64,000 bases of DNA from an uncultured Christensenellaceae bacterium (GTDB lineage Bacteria > Bacillota > Clostridia > Christensenellales > Borkfalkiaceae). A model generated the notes under the pieces. That model saw only the letters and a list, made by a program, of their open reading frames with translations, was not told the origin of the DNA and ran no database searches. Shown piece by piece: positions 40,486 through 48,236 of this stretch. The stretch covers positions 1 through 64,000 of the forward strand of contig CAJULB010000005.1 of assembly GCA_910587005.1 (NCBI GenBank), read 5' to 3'. Every line of letters starts with the position of its first letter. Position 1 is the stretch's first letter. A program made the position numbers and the translations under genes.

Positions 40486-41199
40486 ATGAGAATGCATAAA
40501 AAAAGCCGCCTTGAAGAACGGATAGAAGCCTGTTCGGACATCGTAACCGTAGCTGATTTAACCGACAAAAATATGTCGCGTGCGGCGTTAACCCCCGAAT
40601 ATCTGCCGTTTAACGATATTTTCGGCAACAATAACCCCGTTTATCTTGAAATCGGTTGCGGTAAGGGCAGATTCGTCTGCGAAACGGCTAAGCTCAACCC
40701 CGGTAAAAATTTCGTCGCGTGCGAAAAAATTTCCAACGTTTTAATTGAAGCGTTGGAGCGTGTTAAGGCTGAAAAAATTAAAAACGTATACTTTCTGAAC
40801 TGCGCGGCGGAGGTTCTTCAAAAATACTTTCCCGAAGGCTCGGTTGACGGAATTTATTTAAATTTTTCCAATCCTCTGCCCAAGGAAGGCTACAAAAAAC
40901 AGCGTTTAACGCACCCGCGCTTTCTTGAAATTTACAAAAGCATTTTGAAAAACGGCGGAGAAATTATTCAAAAAACCGATGATAAGCCCTTTTTCGGGTT
41001 CTCTTTGCAAAGCTTTAAAGAGGCGGGCTTTACCGTTTTAAGCGTGTGCGAGGATTTGGCGGAAAACCCCGTTGAGGGCGACGTCGAAACCGAGCACGAG
41101 CGCCGTTTTAAGGAAATGGGGCGGAAAATCTACCGCATACACGCGCGCGCCGACAAAACGGCTGTTTGCGGCAACAAAAATCAGCAGGGTATAAATTAA
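40486..41199 (+). CDS. trmB: tRNA (guanine46-N7)-methyltransferase
   Basis: TrmB makes m7G46 in the variable loop of tRNAs. The 237-residue protein has the SAM loop 'LEIGCGKGRFVCETA', 'NFVACEKISNVLIEALE', and the family C-terminal part 'LTHPRFLEIYKSILKNGGEI', 'FKTD'-like 'QKTDDKPFF', and 'TEHERRFKEMGRKIYR'. The conserved catalytic-site motif, usually SDPWPKxRHxKRR, reads 'SNPLPKEGYKKQR', so Asp and Trp are replaced. The neighbouring phosphoesterase starts immediately after the stop codon. The predicted mRNA is leaderless. Confidence 0.9.
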   Translation: MRMHKKSRLEERIEACSDIVTVADLTDKNMSRAALTPEYLPFNDIFGNNNPVYLEIGCGKGRFVCETAKLNPGKNFVACEKISNVLIEALERVKAEKIKNVYFLNCAAEVLQKYFPEGSVDGIYLNFSNPLPKEGYKKQRLTHPRFLEIYKSILKNGGEIIQKTDDKPFFGFSLQSFKEAGFTVLSVCEDLAENPVEGDVETEHERRFKEMGRKIYRIHARADKTAVCGNKNQQGIN

Positions 41200-42003
41200 A
41201 TGATATATTTGTGGATTGCCCTCGGCATATGCGGCGGTTTAGCGTTAATTGCGCTGTTTGTCCGGTTCAATAATTCGTGTATAAAAACTACTCGTTACAG
41301 CGTTAAGACGGAAAAACCGAGCCAACCTGTCCGCATTGTCCATCTCAGCGATTTGCACGGCAAAAGCTTTGGCAGACGCAACGAAAAACTTATTGCAAGG
41401 GTCAAAAAGCTTGCCCCCGATTTTATTGCGGTCACGGGCGATATAATTCATAAGTATACCGAAAAGAATATCCGTACCGCGCTTGAAGCCGTTTCCGCTT
41501 TGAGTTTAATTGCGCCCGTGCTGTACGTAAGCGGAAATCACGAGCTGCGCGGTTTGAAATACCGGCTTTTCAAAAAACAACTGCAAGAGGCGGGCGCGCT
41601 TGTTTTAGACGATTGCTCCGCGGATATATGCGGTTTAACCGTTACGGGGCTTAAATGTTCGTCGCAGAAAAACGGCACCGTAAACAAGCTTGCCCCCGCG
41701 AACGGTGAGGAAAACGGCAACCGCGTAAATTTATTGCTTGCGCATAAACCGCACTTTTTTAAGGACTATGCAGATTTGGGCTTCGACCTTATTTTAAGCG
41801 GTCACGCGCACGGCGGGCAGTGGCGCATACCTTTTACCAAAATCGGTATCTATGCGCCCGGACAGGGACTTTTCCCGAAATTGACCTCGGGTATTCATAA
41901 AATCGGCGGTACAAGAATGATAATCTCCCGCGGACTGGGAAATTCCGAATGCCCTCTGCGCCTTTTTAACCGTCCCGAAATAGTAGTAATAACGCTTGAA
42001 TAA
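41200..42003 (+). CDS. membrane-anchored metallophosphoesterase (YkuE/YaeI-like)
   Basis: The 267-residue protein has one N-terminal membrane helix and a calcineurin-like two-metal domain with 'HLSDLHGKSFG' , 'VTGDIIHKY', 'VSGNHELRG', 'LLAHKPHFF' and 'LSGHAHGGQWRIP'. Related enzymes act on lipid-linked phosphates such as UDP-diacylglucosamine. Its gene follows trmB with no gap. The terminator at 42009 ends the pair. Confidence 0.88.
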   Translation: MIYLWIALGICGGLALIALFVRFNNSCIKTTRYSVKTEKPSQPVRIVHLSDLHGKSFGRRNEKLIARVKKLAPDFIAVTGDIIHKYTEKNIRTALEAVSALSLIAPVLYVSGNHELRGLKYRLFKKQLQEAGALVLDDCSADICGLTVTGLKCSSQKNGTVNKLAPANGEENGNRVNLLLAHKPHFFKDYADLGFDLILSGHAHGGQWRIPFTKIGIYAPGQGLFPKLTSGIHKIGGTRMIISRGLGNSECPLRLFNRPEIVVITLE

Positions 42004-42008
42004 ACTTA

Positions 42009-42052
42009 AAGCCGCCGCGCGGGCAATAAGCCCGCGCGGCGGCTTCTTTATT
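42009..42052 (+). terminator. intrinsic terminator, bidirectional
   Basis: A 16-bp perfect stem (AAGCCGCCGCGCGGGC and its complement) with an AATAA loop is followed by CTTTATTATTTT. It lies between converging genes. Confidence 0.9.
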
Positions 42053-42068
42053 ATTTTATTGCAAAAAA

Positions 42069-43007
42069 TTATTTAATAAGCAACGCAAGCGCCGCTTTTA
42101 TTGCGTGCAGCTTGTTCTCGCCCTGTTCCAGCACAAGACTGTATTTTCCGTCTATAACGTCCGCGGTTACTTCCACGCCGCGCGCCGCCGGTAACGAGTG
42201 CATAAAATTCGCTCCGCGCGCCGCATATGACATAAGCGTGTTGTTTACCTGATAGGGCTTGAAAATCTCGCGCTCGGCTTCGGTCAGGGCGGAGTGGTAG
42301 TTGTAGCTGTCAGTGTACACTATATCCGCGTTTTTAACCGCTTCGGCAGGGTTTTCGGTCACTAAAAAGTTTCCGTACTGCCGCGCCGCGTCTATAATTT
42401 TGCTGTCAAGCGCAAACTGCTTCGGCGCCGCAAGCGCAACGTCCATTCCGCATTTTACCGCGCCCGTCACCAAAGACGCGGCATTGCCGCCGCCCTTGCC
42501 CAAATACGCAAGCTTCAACCCTTCGAGCTTTCCTTTCTTTTCCCAAATGGTGAACAAATCGCAGACCGCCTGCAAGGGTATGCCCCTTTCGTTGGTTGAG
42601 TTTATAATGGGAATTTCCGAAACCGCGCAAAACGCTTCCAGCTCCTTATGCGTAATACCGCGCGTAACCAGCGCGCCTACGCCGTAGCGGGATATAACGT
42701 TGACAATATCTTTAATGTTTTCGCCGGCGTTCATATCGTTTTCGCTGTACGGCAGATTTACGCAAACCCCGCCCAGCTGGCGCACGCCTATTTCAAGCGC
42801 ACAGCGCGTTCTCAGCGAAGTATCGCCGAACAGCAAAGCCACGGTCACGCCGTTTAAAATGCGCGTGTCCTCGTGCGCAATGAACTTGCCTTTCATCACC
42901 TTTGTTGCGTATAAAAGTTCGAAAATTTCCTCCGTGGAATAGTCCGAAAGACTTAACATATGCTTGTGGCTGATTCCGTAGGAGGGGGTATATCTGTTAA
43001 TATCCAT
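42069..43007 (-). CDS. divergent aspartate/ornithine carbamoyltransferase-family protein
   Basis: I start at the ATG at 43007, nine bases after AAGGA. The 312-residue protein has the two-domain transcarbamylase fold: the carbamoyl-phosphate loop S64-L-R-T-R68 is intact. The usual HPxQ motif reads I143-P-L-Q146, so the His that contacts carbamoyl phosphate is lost. The HCLP motif reads H270-S-L-P273, losing the Cys. The SMG-type amino-acid loop is replaced by 'DSYNYHS'. It is not beside other arginine genes. It is annotated as ornithine carbamoyltransferase by fold only; the substrate is probably different, or activity may be reduced. Confidence 0.8.
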   Translation of the reverse strand: MDINRYTPSYGISHKHMLSLSDYSTEEIFELLYATKVMKGKFIAHEDTRILNGVTVALLFGDTSLRTRCALEIGVRQLGGVCVNLPYSENDMNAGENIKDIVNVISRYGVGALVTRGITHKELEAFCAVSEIPIINSTNERGIPLQAVCDLFTIWEKKGKLEGLKLAYLGKGGGNAASLVTGAVKCGMDVALAAPKQFALDSKIIDAARQYGNFLVTENPAEAVKNADIVYTDSYNYHSALTEAEREIFKPYQVNNTLMSYAARGANFMHSLPAARGVEVTADVIDGKYSLVLEQGENKLHAIKAALALLIK

Positions 43008-43102
43008 AAATTTGTCCTTATTGATAAGATGCGCGTGCCTTAGCATTAAGGCGCGGGCGCCGTATAATTACAACAATATAATACTACACTCAAACGCGTT
43101 TT

Positions 43103-43717
43103 TCAACTTTTTTCCGATTCGCGTCTTGAAAAAACGCACCCGCAGTAATTCTGACGGTATAAATTATACTGTTTTGAAAGCTTTGTACTGTTCAAATATC
43201 CGTTCCGCTTTTTAAAATCGCTGTAAAGCCATTTCGCATTTTTCTGCAAGCTTTCGCCGATTTCGTTTATCAAAACTGCGTTTTTCAGCGGACTTATGGT
43301 AAGAGTGGTGGTGAAAAACCCGTACCCGCCTTTATCGGCAAGCTCCGCTGTCCTTGCAAGCCGTAATTCAAAGCACTTTGCGCACCGTTCGCCGCCCTCT
43401 TTGCAGTTTTCAAGTCCCCTCACGGCGGAGTAAAACTCGTTTTGGTTGTGGTCGCAGTCTGAAAAATCAGCCCAGCCCGTTTCGGTAATAAAGCGGATAA
43501 TTTCGGCTTTTCTGCGTTCGTATTCAACATCCTCGATGTTCGGGTTGTAAAACAGAACGGTGATTTCAAAAAACTCTTTCAGCCTTTCAAGGCACGCTGA
43601 GGAGCACGGCGCACAGCAACAGTGCAGTAAAAGGCTCGGCTTTTTTCCGCCGTTGCCGTTTCCGCAAATCTCGGAAATCTGCTGTTGCATAAGTTTGTCA
43701 AAGTTCCTCGCGTTCAT
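43103..43717 (-). CDS. queH: epoxyqueuosine reductase QueH
   Basis: QueH reduces epoxyqueuosine to queuosine in tRNA, the last step of Q synthesis, in organisms lacking QueG. The 204-residue protein has the family Cys sets 'LLHCCCAPCSSACLERL', 'GERCAKCFELRLARTAEL' and 'NYCGCVFS', which bind an iron-sulfur cluster and a second metal. 'TTTLTISPLKN' is also conserved. The promoter ends six bases before the ATG and no ribosome binding site exists. Other queuosine genes are outside the window. Confidence 0.95.
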   Translation of the reverse strand: MNARNFDKLMQQQISEICGNGNGGKKPSLLLHCCCAPCSSACLERLKEFFEITVLFYNPNIEDVEYERRKAEIIRFITETGWADFSDCDHNQNEFYSAVRGLENCKEGGERCAKCFELRLARTAELADKGGYGFFTTTLTISPLKNAVLINEIGESLQKNAKWLYSDFKKRNGYLNSTKLSKQYNLYRQNYCGCVFSRRESEKS

Positions 43718-43723
43718 AACAGT

Positions 43724-43752
43724 AGTTTAACACAGTTTGCGCAATTTTTCAA
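43724..43752 (-). promoter_or_regulatory. SigA-type promoter placing the transcript start on the queH ATG
   Basis: On the minus strand TTGAAA (43752-43747) and TAAACT (43729-43724) are 17 bases apart. Six bases separate the -10 box from the ATG at 43717. Confidence 0.55.
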
Positions 43753-44030
43753 TCATTTTTAATTATGTCGGAAAACACTTCCGCGCCCAGCAAAAGCCCC
43801 GTTTTAAAACCTTGCGCAAAGCTTGTGCGTTCTGTTTCGGAGTTCAGCTCGCCCTGCAAAAAAGCGTAGTCAAACAAAATTTTTTCTTTTTCGTCCTCTG
43901 GCAGATATTTTTTTATTTTATCTTCAAGTTCTTCAAGTCTTTTAAATATTTTTTTAGAGCTTTCGCTCGCGGGAATATCCTCTCCGCAATACCCGTTATT
44001 AAAAAATATATCTTTGATTATTGAATACAT
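43749..44030 (-). CDS. small helical protein (DUF6809-like), partner of the Xre gene
   Basis: The 93-residue protein is charged and predicted helical, with a coiled-coil-like middle ('FKRLEELEDKIKKYLPEDEKEKI') and a C-terminal 'FAQGFKTGLLLGAEVF' segment. AAGGGG precedes the ATG. It faces a small Xre regulator across 92 bases containing two palindromes. The same family, in broken form, faces another Xre gene at 2.2 kb. The family resembles DUF6809; its function is unknown. Confidence 0.7.
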   Translation of the reverse strand: MYSIIKDIFFNNGYCGEDIPASESSKKIFKRLEELEDKIKKYLPEDEKEKILFDYAFLQGELNSETERTSFAQGFKTGLLLGAEVFSDIIKND

Positions 44031-44066
44031 AATGGCCCCTTAAATTTTATTTAATAATAATTTATC

Positions 44067-44110
44067 ATACCGATTGGTATAAGTCAAGTATTTTATACCG
44101 AATGGTATAA
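44067..44110. promoter_or_regulatory. paired palindromic operator candidates, second Xre pair
   Basis: ATACC-GATT-GGTAT (44067-44080) and TTATACC-GAAT-GGTATAA (44093-44110) have centres 28 bases apart in the divergent promoter region. The first falls between plausible -35 (TTGACT) and -10 boxes of the leftward gene; the second overlaps a TATAAA box of the rightward Xre gene. Confidence 0.7.
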
Positions 44111-44122
44111 ACTGTAATTATT

Positions 44123-44329
44123 ATGTACAGTGAAAAATTTGCAAAACAATTAAAAGAACTAATAGGCTCACGCTCAATTTCGTCAGTCGCAAAAGAAATA
44201 GGAATTCCGCAAGCAACGTTAAGCAGATATATTTTATGCCAACGTGAAATTGGGATTGAAAACCTGTGCAAAATTGCAAATTATTTTAATGAAGATTTGG
44301 ATATTTTAACAGGCAGAAAAGAATTTTGA
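44123..44329 (+). CDS. small Xre-family helix-turn-helix regulator
   Basis: The 68-residue protein is one HTH domain: 'KQLKELIGSRSISSVAKEIGIPQATLSRYI' gives helices 1-3 and 'ENLCKIANYFNEDLDILTGRKE' the C-terminal helices. The start lacks a clear ribosome binding site. It is divergent from a small helical protein and sits beside palindromes that it may bind. It is followed by C-rich repeats. Confidence 0.85.
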   Translation: MYSEKFAKQLKELIGSRSISSVAKEIGIPQATLSRYILCQREIGIENLCKIANYFNEDLDILTGRKEF

Positions 44330-44458
44330 CCCACCCCCTTGTATTCCCCCGCCCAAGCGGGGGATTTGTGTTGGGGCTATGTTCTGCTCAAGCAAGGAAT
44401 TTTTTTACCGCATTATTACCCCCTGCCCACGGCGGGGGGATTAAGGGGGGTGGTATGC
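44327..44458. repeat. C-rich/G-rich dispersed repeat pair
   Basis: One unit (CACCCCCTTGTATTCCCCCG..., palindrome CCCCCGCccaaGCGGGGG) starts at the stop codon of the Xre gene and a second (ACCCCCTGCCCACGGCGGGGGG then ATTAAGGGGGG) ends at about 44453. The two outer ends are inverted (ACCACCC-type against GGGTGGT). Confidence 0.75.
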
Positions 44459-44560
44459 TGAACCGTCAATTTTCAAAAAAATCAAAAAACCGCTTTATAA
44501 AAGTTGGAAAAAACCGATAGTTGTGTTATTATAGTGCAGTAAATAAACGGAGATACCATT

Positions 44561-45787
44561 ATGGCAGGTTTAAAACTTAACGGCGTAAACAAAATTTACC
44601 CCTCGGGCGAGAACGCTCTTTTCAATATTAATTTCGAAACGAAGGATAAAGAATTTATCGTAGTCGTCGGCGGCGAGGCAAGCGGAAAGTCAACCCTTCT
44701 GCGCGTTGTCGCGGGACTTGAAGAACCGTCCTCGGGTGAAATTTACATTGACGATAAGGAAGTAACCGACGTCGAGCCTAAGGACAGGGACATTGCTATG
44801 GTGTTCCGCAGCAGCACGCTTTATCCCGCGCTTAACGTGTTTGACAATATGGCTTTCGGACTGCGTTTGCGCAAGGCTCCGCAGGCTTTAATCGAACAGC
44901 GTGTAAAAGCCGCGGCGGCAATTTTAGGACTGAACGACGTTCTGTACCGCAAGCCCAAAGCGCTTACTGCGGCGGCGAAACAGCGCGTTGCAATAGGCAG
45001 GGCGATTGTGCGCGAGCCTAAGCTGTACCTTTTCGACGAGCCTTTGAGCGGTCTGGACGATAATCTGCGCGCGGACATGCTTAACGTTATAATAAACTTG
45101 CAGGCGAGAATGGAGGGAACGTTCGTCTACGCCACCAAAAACCTTGCCGAGGCAATGGCGATAGGTACAAGAATAGTAGTGCTTAAAAACGGACTTATCC
45201 AGCAGATAGACACCCCCGAAAATCTTTACGATTATCCCGCTAACGCGTACGTTGCGTTCTATATCGGCGCGCCCACAATCAACTTTGTAAAAGACGCGCA
45301 AATTACCAAATCGGACGCGGGATATGCTGCGGTTAACGGCGATTTTAAGGTAGAACTGCCCGAAAATATCGTAAAGCGTTTTACGGATATCGGTAAGTAC
45401 GCAAACACCGGCAAAAAGGTGATTTTGGGTATCCGTCCCGAGGACGCGGAAGTGAAGAAGGGCGGCGCGTACAAATCCACGGTCGTCAAGGTTGAAAGCG
45501 ACGGTGACAGCACCTATGCGGAATGTGACTTAAACGGCGGTATTTCAATGATAGTTCGGGGGCAAGCAGAGCTTGCAAAGGGTGAAAACGCCGAAATAGA
45601 TATAGATAATACGCATATTTATATCTTCGATAACGATACGCGTTTAACGCTTTTATCGCGCGACGCAGGTTATAAAAAGACGGACTTTGCCGAAGCGGAT
45701 TTTGTTCCGCTGACGTATCCCGAGGAGCAGGCGGTAATTGAAAAGCTTGCGCCCAAAAAGAACGATAAAAAGAAAAAGCTGAGATAA
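44561..45787 (+). CDS. UgpC/MalK-type ABC ATPase with degenerate signature motifs
   Basis: The 408-residue protein has an N-terminal ABC domain and a C-terminal TOBE/OB regulatory region (about 240-380), the layout of MalK, UgpC and MsmX. Walker A (G37-x4-G-K43-S-T45) and Walker B (LYLFDE, 155-160) are intact and 'LSGLD' follows. The Q-loop Gln is Arg83 ('VFRSS' for VFQSY), the LSGGQ signature reads LTAAA (135-139), and the H-loop His is Lys193 ('ATKN' for VTHD). No permease or binding protein gene is adjacent. It may bind but not hydrolyse ATP normally. The start follows ACGGAGA. Confidence 0.9.
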   Translation: MAGLKLNGVNKIYPSGENALFNINFETKDKEFIVVVGGEASGKSTLLRVVAGLEEPSSGEIYIDDKEVTDVEPKDRDIAMVFRSSTLYPALNVFDNMAFGLRLRKAPQALIEQRVKAAAAILGLNDVLYRKPKALTAAAKQRVAIGRAIVREPKLYLFDEPLSGLDDNLRADMLNVIINLQARMEGTFVYATKNLAEAMAIGTRIVVLKNGLIQQIDTPENLYDYPANAYVAFYIGAPTINFVKDAQITKSDAGYAAVNGDFKVELPENIVKRFTDIGKYANTGKKVILGIRPEDAEVKKGGAYKSTVVKVESDGDSTYAECDLNGGISMIVRGQAELAKGENAEIDIDNTHIYIFDNDTRLTLLSRDAGYKKTDFAEADFVPLTYPEEQAVIEKLAPKKNDKKKKLR

Positions 45788-45880
45788 AATTTTAGCGTAG
45801 CGCCCCCGCGTCAGGGGGCGTTAACTTTCCACGTTAAATCACGTTTAAAAATAAATACGACGGTTAATAATCATACAGGT

Positions 45881-46762
45881 ATGACGTTCGAAGTAATCGG
45901 CGACGCGTTTCTGGACACTTTAAAAGTGTTTCCGTTTATGCTAATAATCTATATTTTAATAGAGATTTTAGAGCACAGAACCTCGCTTACGCAAAACAAA
46001 AATATTTTACAGGGCAGTCTTGCGCCGTTAATCGGTTCCGCCACGGGCATAGTTCCGCAGTGCGGTTTTTCGGTTATGGCGGCAAAATTGTACGATAAGG
46101 GCTTTATCCGCACTGGCACGCTTCTGGCGGTGTTCGTTGCAACCTCTGACGAAGCCTTGATTATTATGCTGTCGGAGCTGAGTACGGCGCCGATGATAAT
46201 GCCGCTTATTTTAATTAAGCTTACCGCGGCGGTCGGTATAGGCTATCTTTTTAACTTTCTTTTATCGGGCGAAAAGCTTGAAGAAATGCGCCTTACCGCG
46301 GATACCCACATTCATTCCTGCGGCGACGACCACAACGGCAAGTCGGATTTGCACGTGTTTCTGCTTTCCCCGCTGTACCACGCGCTTAAAGTTACGCTTT
46401 ATCTTTTAATCGTCAATCTTGTCCTGGGCGCAGTAATGGCGTACGCGGGCGATTCAATCGAGGCTCAGCTTATGATAGGCGGTGCGTACTGGCAGCCGCT
46501 TATAACGGGGCTTTTGGGGCTTATTCCCAACTGCGCGTCCAGCGTAATTTTAACCGGTTCATTTATAAACGGAGGCATACTGTTCGGCAGTTTTGTAGGC
46601 GGGCTTTGCTCCAACGCGGGGCTCGGGCTTGTGGTGCTGTTTAAAAACACCAAAAAGATAAAGCGCAACGTGCTTTTGGTTATCGCGCTGTATATAATAT
46701 CGGTAGTGGTGGGCATAGCCGTTAACGGCGCAATGGATTTAATGGGAATGCTGTCACCCTGA
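45881..46762 (+). CDS. ArsP_2-type putative heavy-metal exporter / manganese transporter
   Basis: The 293-residue membrane protein has about eight to ten helices in two related halves, with 'TGIVPQCGFSVMAAKLY' in the first and 'GLIPNCASSVILTGSFI' in the second, matching the PF11449 'putative 10TM heavy-metal exporter' pattern. Between them is a His/Asp/Cys-rich loop ('DTHIHSCGDDHNGKSDLH') that could bind metal. The last codons (Leu-Ser-Pro-stop) come from a copy of a dispersed repeat. There is no clear ribosome binding site. Confidence 0.8.
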   Translation: MTFEVIGDAFLDTLKVFPFMLIIYILIEILEHRTSLTQNKNILQGSLAPLIGSATGIVPQCGFSVMAAKLYDKGFIRTGTLLAVFVATSDEALIIMLSELSTAPMIMPLILIKLTAAVGIGYLFNFLLSGEKLEEMRLTADTHIHSCGDDHNGKSDLHVFLLSPLYHALKVTLYLLIVNLVLGAVMAYAGDSIEAQLMIGGAYWQPLITGLLGLIPNCASSVILTGSFINGGILFGSFVGGLCSNAGLGLVVLFKNTKKIKRNVLLVIALYIISVVVGIAVNGAMDLMGMLSP

Positions 46763-46785
46763 GCGAAGCCGAAGGGTCTGATATT
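46753..46785. repeat. short dispersed repeat overlapping the end of the permease gene
   Basis: CTGTCACCCTGAGCGAAGC, then GAAGGGTCTGAT, is a member of the ATTCTGA-type family and supplies the stop codon of the permease gene. Confidence 0.75.
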
Positions 46786-46794
46786 TTTTAAGCA

Positions 46795-46840
46795 GCCCCG
46801 TCGGGCGCGGCGAAAAGCCGTGCCCGACGGGGCTTTTATT
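46795..46840 (+). terminator. intrinsic terminator
   Basis: A 17-bp near-perfect stem (46795-46811 with 46817-46833) and a GAAAA loop are followed by TTTTATTATATTATT. Confidence 0.9.
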
Positions 46841-46979
46841 ATATTATTACACTATTATAAGAAACAACCGCCCCAAAATACTTGAAAAATCTTTATTTGT
46901 ATGCTATCATATTAAAAAATTCCAAAATATTTTTCAAAGTGCGGACAGGCTGTTCCGCTCAAAGAAAACAGGCGAAAAT

Positions 46980-48236
46980 ATGGCTCTTAAAGTAGACAAC
47001 CTTGAAGGCAACGAGCTTGCCGACGACTATATAAGAAAATCCGTTCCGCAGGGCAGATGGGCGGACGCGTGGGACGTGTTCAAATCCAACTTTTTAAAGT
47101 TCGTTTTGCTCAACCTCGTAGTGTTCGTAACGTTCGTCCCCGGTATTGCGGTAATGTTTATAAGAAGCAACTACTACCTTGCAAGCCTCGGTCTTACGGG
47201 CCCTTTCAACCCCAGCCTCGGCTATCCGTTCAACCCCGATACGGTCGGACTTAGCGAAAGTATTACGCTTTCGGCGGATATTCTTTTCTATTCGCTGTTA
47301 ATAGCGGCGGGCTTTATCGCGTCAATAGGCATTTCCGGCGCGGCTTATTCTATAAAGAAAATTTTAAACACACACGGCGAGTGCACGGTTAAAGGCTTTT
47401 TCCACGGAATCAAGGTCTGCTATTTTACAACTGTGTTGCCCGTAACGCTGTTTATGACCTTCTTTTTCTGTACTACGATTGTAGGCGACTGGATGAACCT
47501 TGTAATTGTTACGGGCGGAAACAAGGCGGCGGCAATCACCGCGTACGTCTTTGTAATAATCGCAACCGTGCTTGTCGGGTTGTTTTCGGGCTGGCTGTTC
47601 GCAGTCGGTACGGGCTATAAAGTCAAGTTCACACAGCTTTTCAAAAACGCGTTCGTGCTTTTGGTCGGCACGCCGCTTCAAACTGTATTGATGGCAGGCT
47701 TCACGCTTATACCCGTGTGGCTGTTTATGATAGGCGGTTTAATCCGCACAATCTCGTACGTGCTTTTCGTGTTCCTCGGCTTCTCGTTTATTCTTTTAAG
47801 CTGGACGGCTTACACGCAGTGGGTTTTCGATATGTTCGTAACCCCCAACTTAAAGGCTGCGGCGCAGGCGGAAAATTCCGTTAAAACCGAAAAACAACTC
47901 GCGCAGGAGCGCGCCGAAGAACAGCGCAGAACGGCAATGGAACTGCTTGCCGCAGGCAGAAGCGAGCTTATCGCCCGCCCCATAATGCCCATTGCTTCCG
48001 AGCCCGCTGTACGCATACCCGCAATGACTTTTACAAGAACGGACATTAACGCCGCCGCAAGCGACCGCGCAAAACTTACCGCAGACGTGACCGCTTACGA
48101 GCAGGCGCACATTAACGACCCCGTTTACGCGGAGTACAACAAGCTTTTTGCCGAGCGTGAAAGGGCGTTGCAGTCCGAAACGGGCAAAAAGGGCAAAAAA
48201 GCCAAAAAAATCAGCGCAGATAACCTTCTTAAATGA
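46980..48236 (+). CDS. hypothetical six-helix membrane protein with helical charged tail
   Basis: The 418-residue protein has about six membrane helices between residues 35 and 285 and a cytoplasmic tail with Gln/Arg/Glu-rich coiled-coil ('KTEKQLAQERAEEQRRTAMELLAAG') and a lysine-rich end. The arrangement is like DUF624 or glycerophosphodiester-type membrane domains, but I cannot name the family. It overlaps a methyltransferase gene by four bases and starts a tight five-gene run ending at 52293. Confidence 0.75.
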   Translation: MALKVDNLEGNELADDYIRKSVPQGRWADAWDVFKSNFLKFVLLNLVVFVTFVPGIAVMFIRSNYYLASLGLTGPFNPSLGYPFNPDTVGLSESITLSADILFYSLLIAAGFIASIGISGAAYSIKKILNTHGECTVKGFFHGIKVCYFTTVLPVTLFMTFFFCTTIVGDWMNLVIVTGGNKAAAITAYVFVIIATVLVGLFSGWLFAVGTGYKVKFTQLFKNAFVLLVGTPLQTVLMAGFTLIPVWLFMIGGLIRTISYVLFVFLGFSFILLSWTAYTQWVFDMFVTPNLKAAAQAENSVKTEKQLAQERAEEQRRTAMELLAAGRSELIARPIMPIASEPAVRIPAMTFTRTDINAAASDRAKLTADVTAYEQAHINDPVYAEYNKLFAERERALQSETGKKGKKAKKISADNLLK

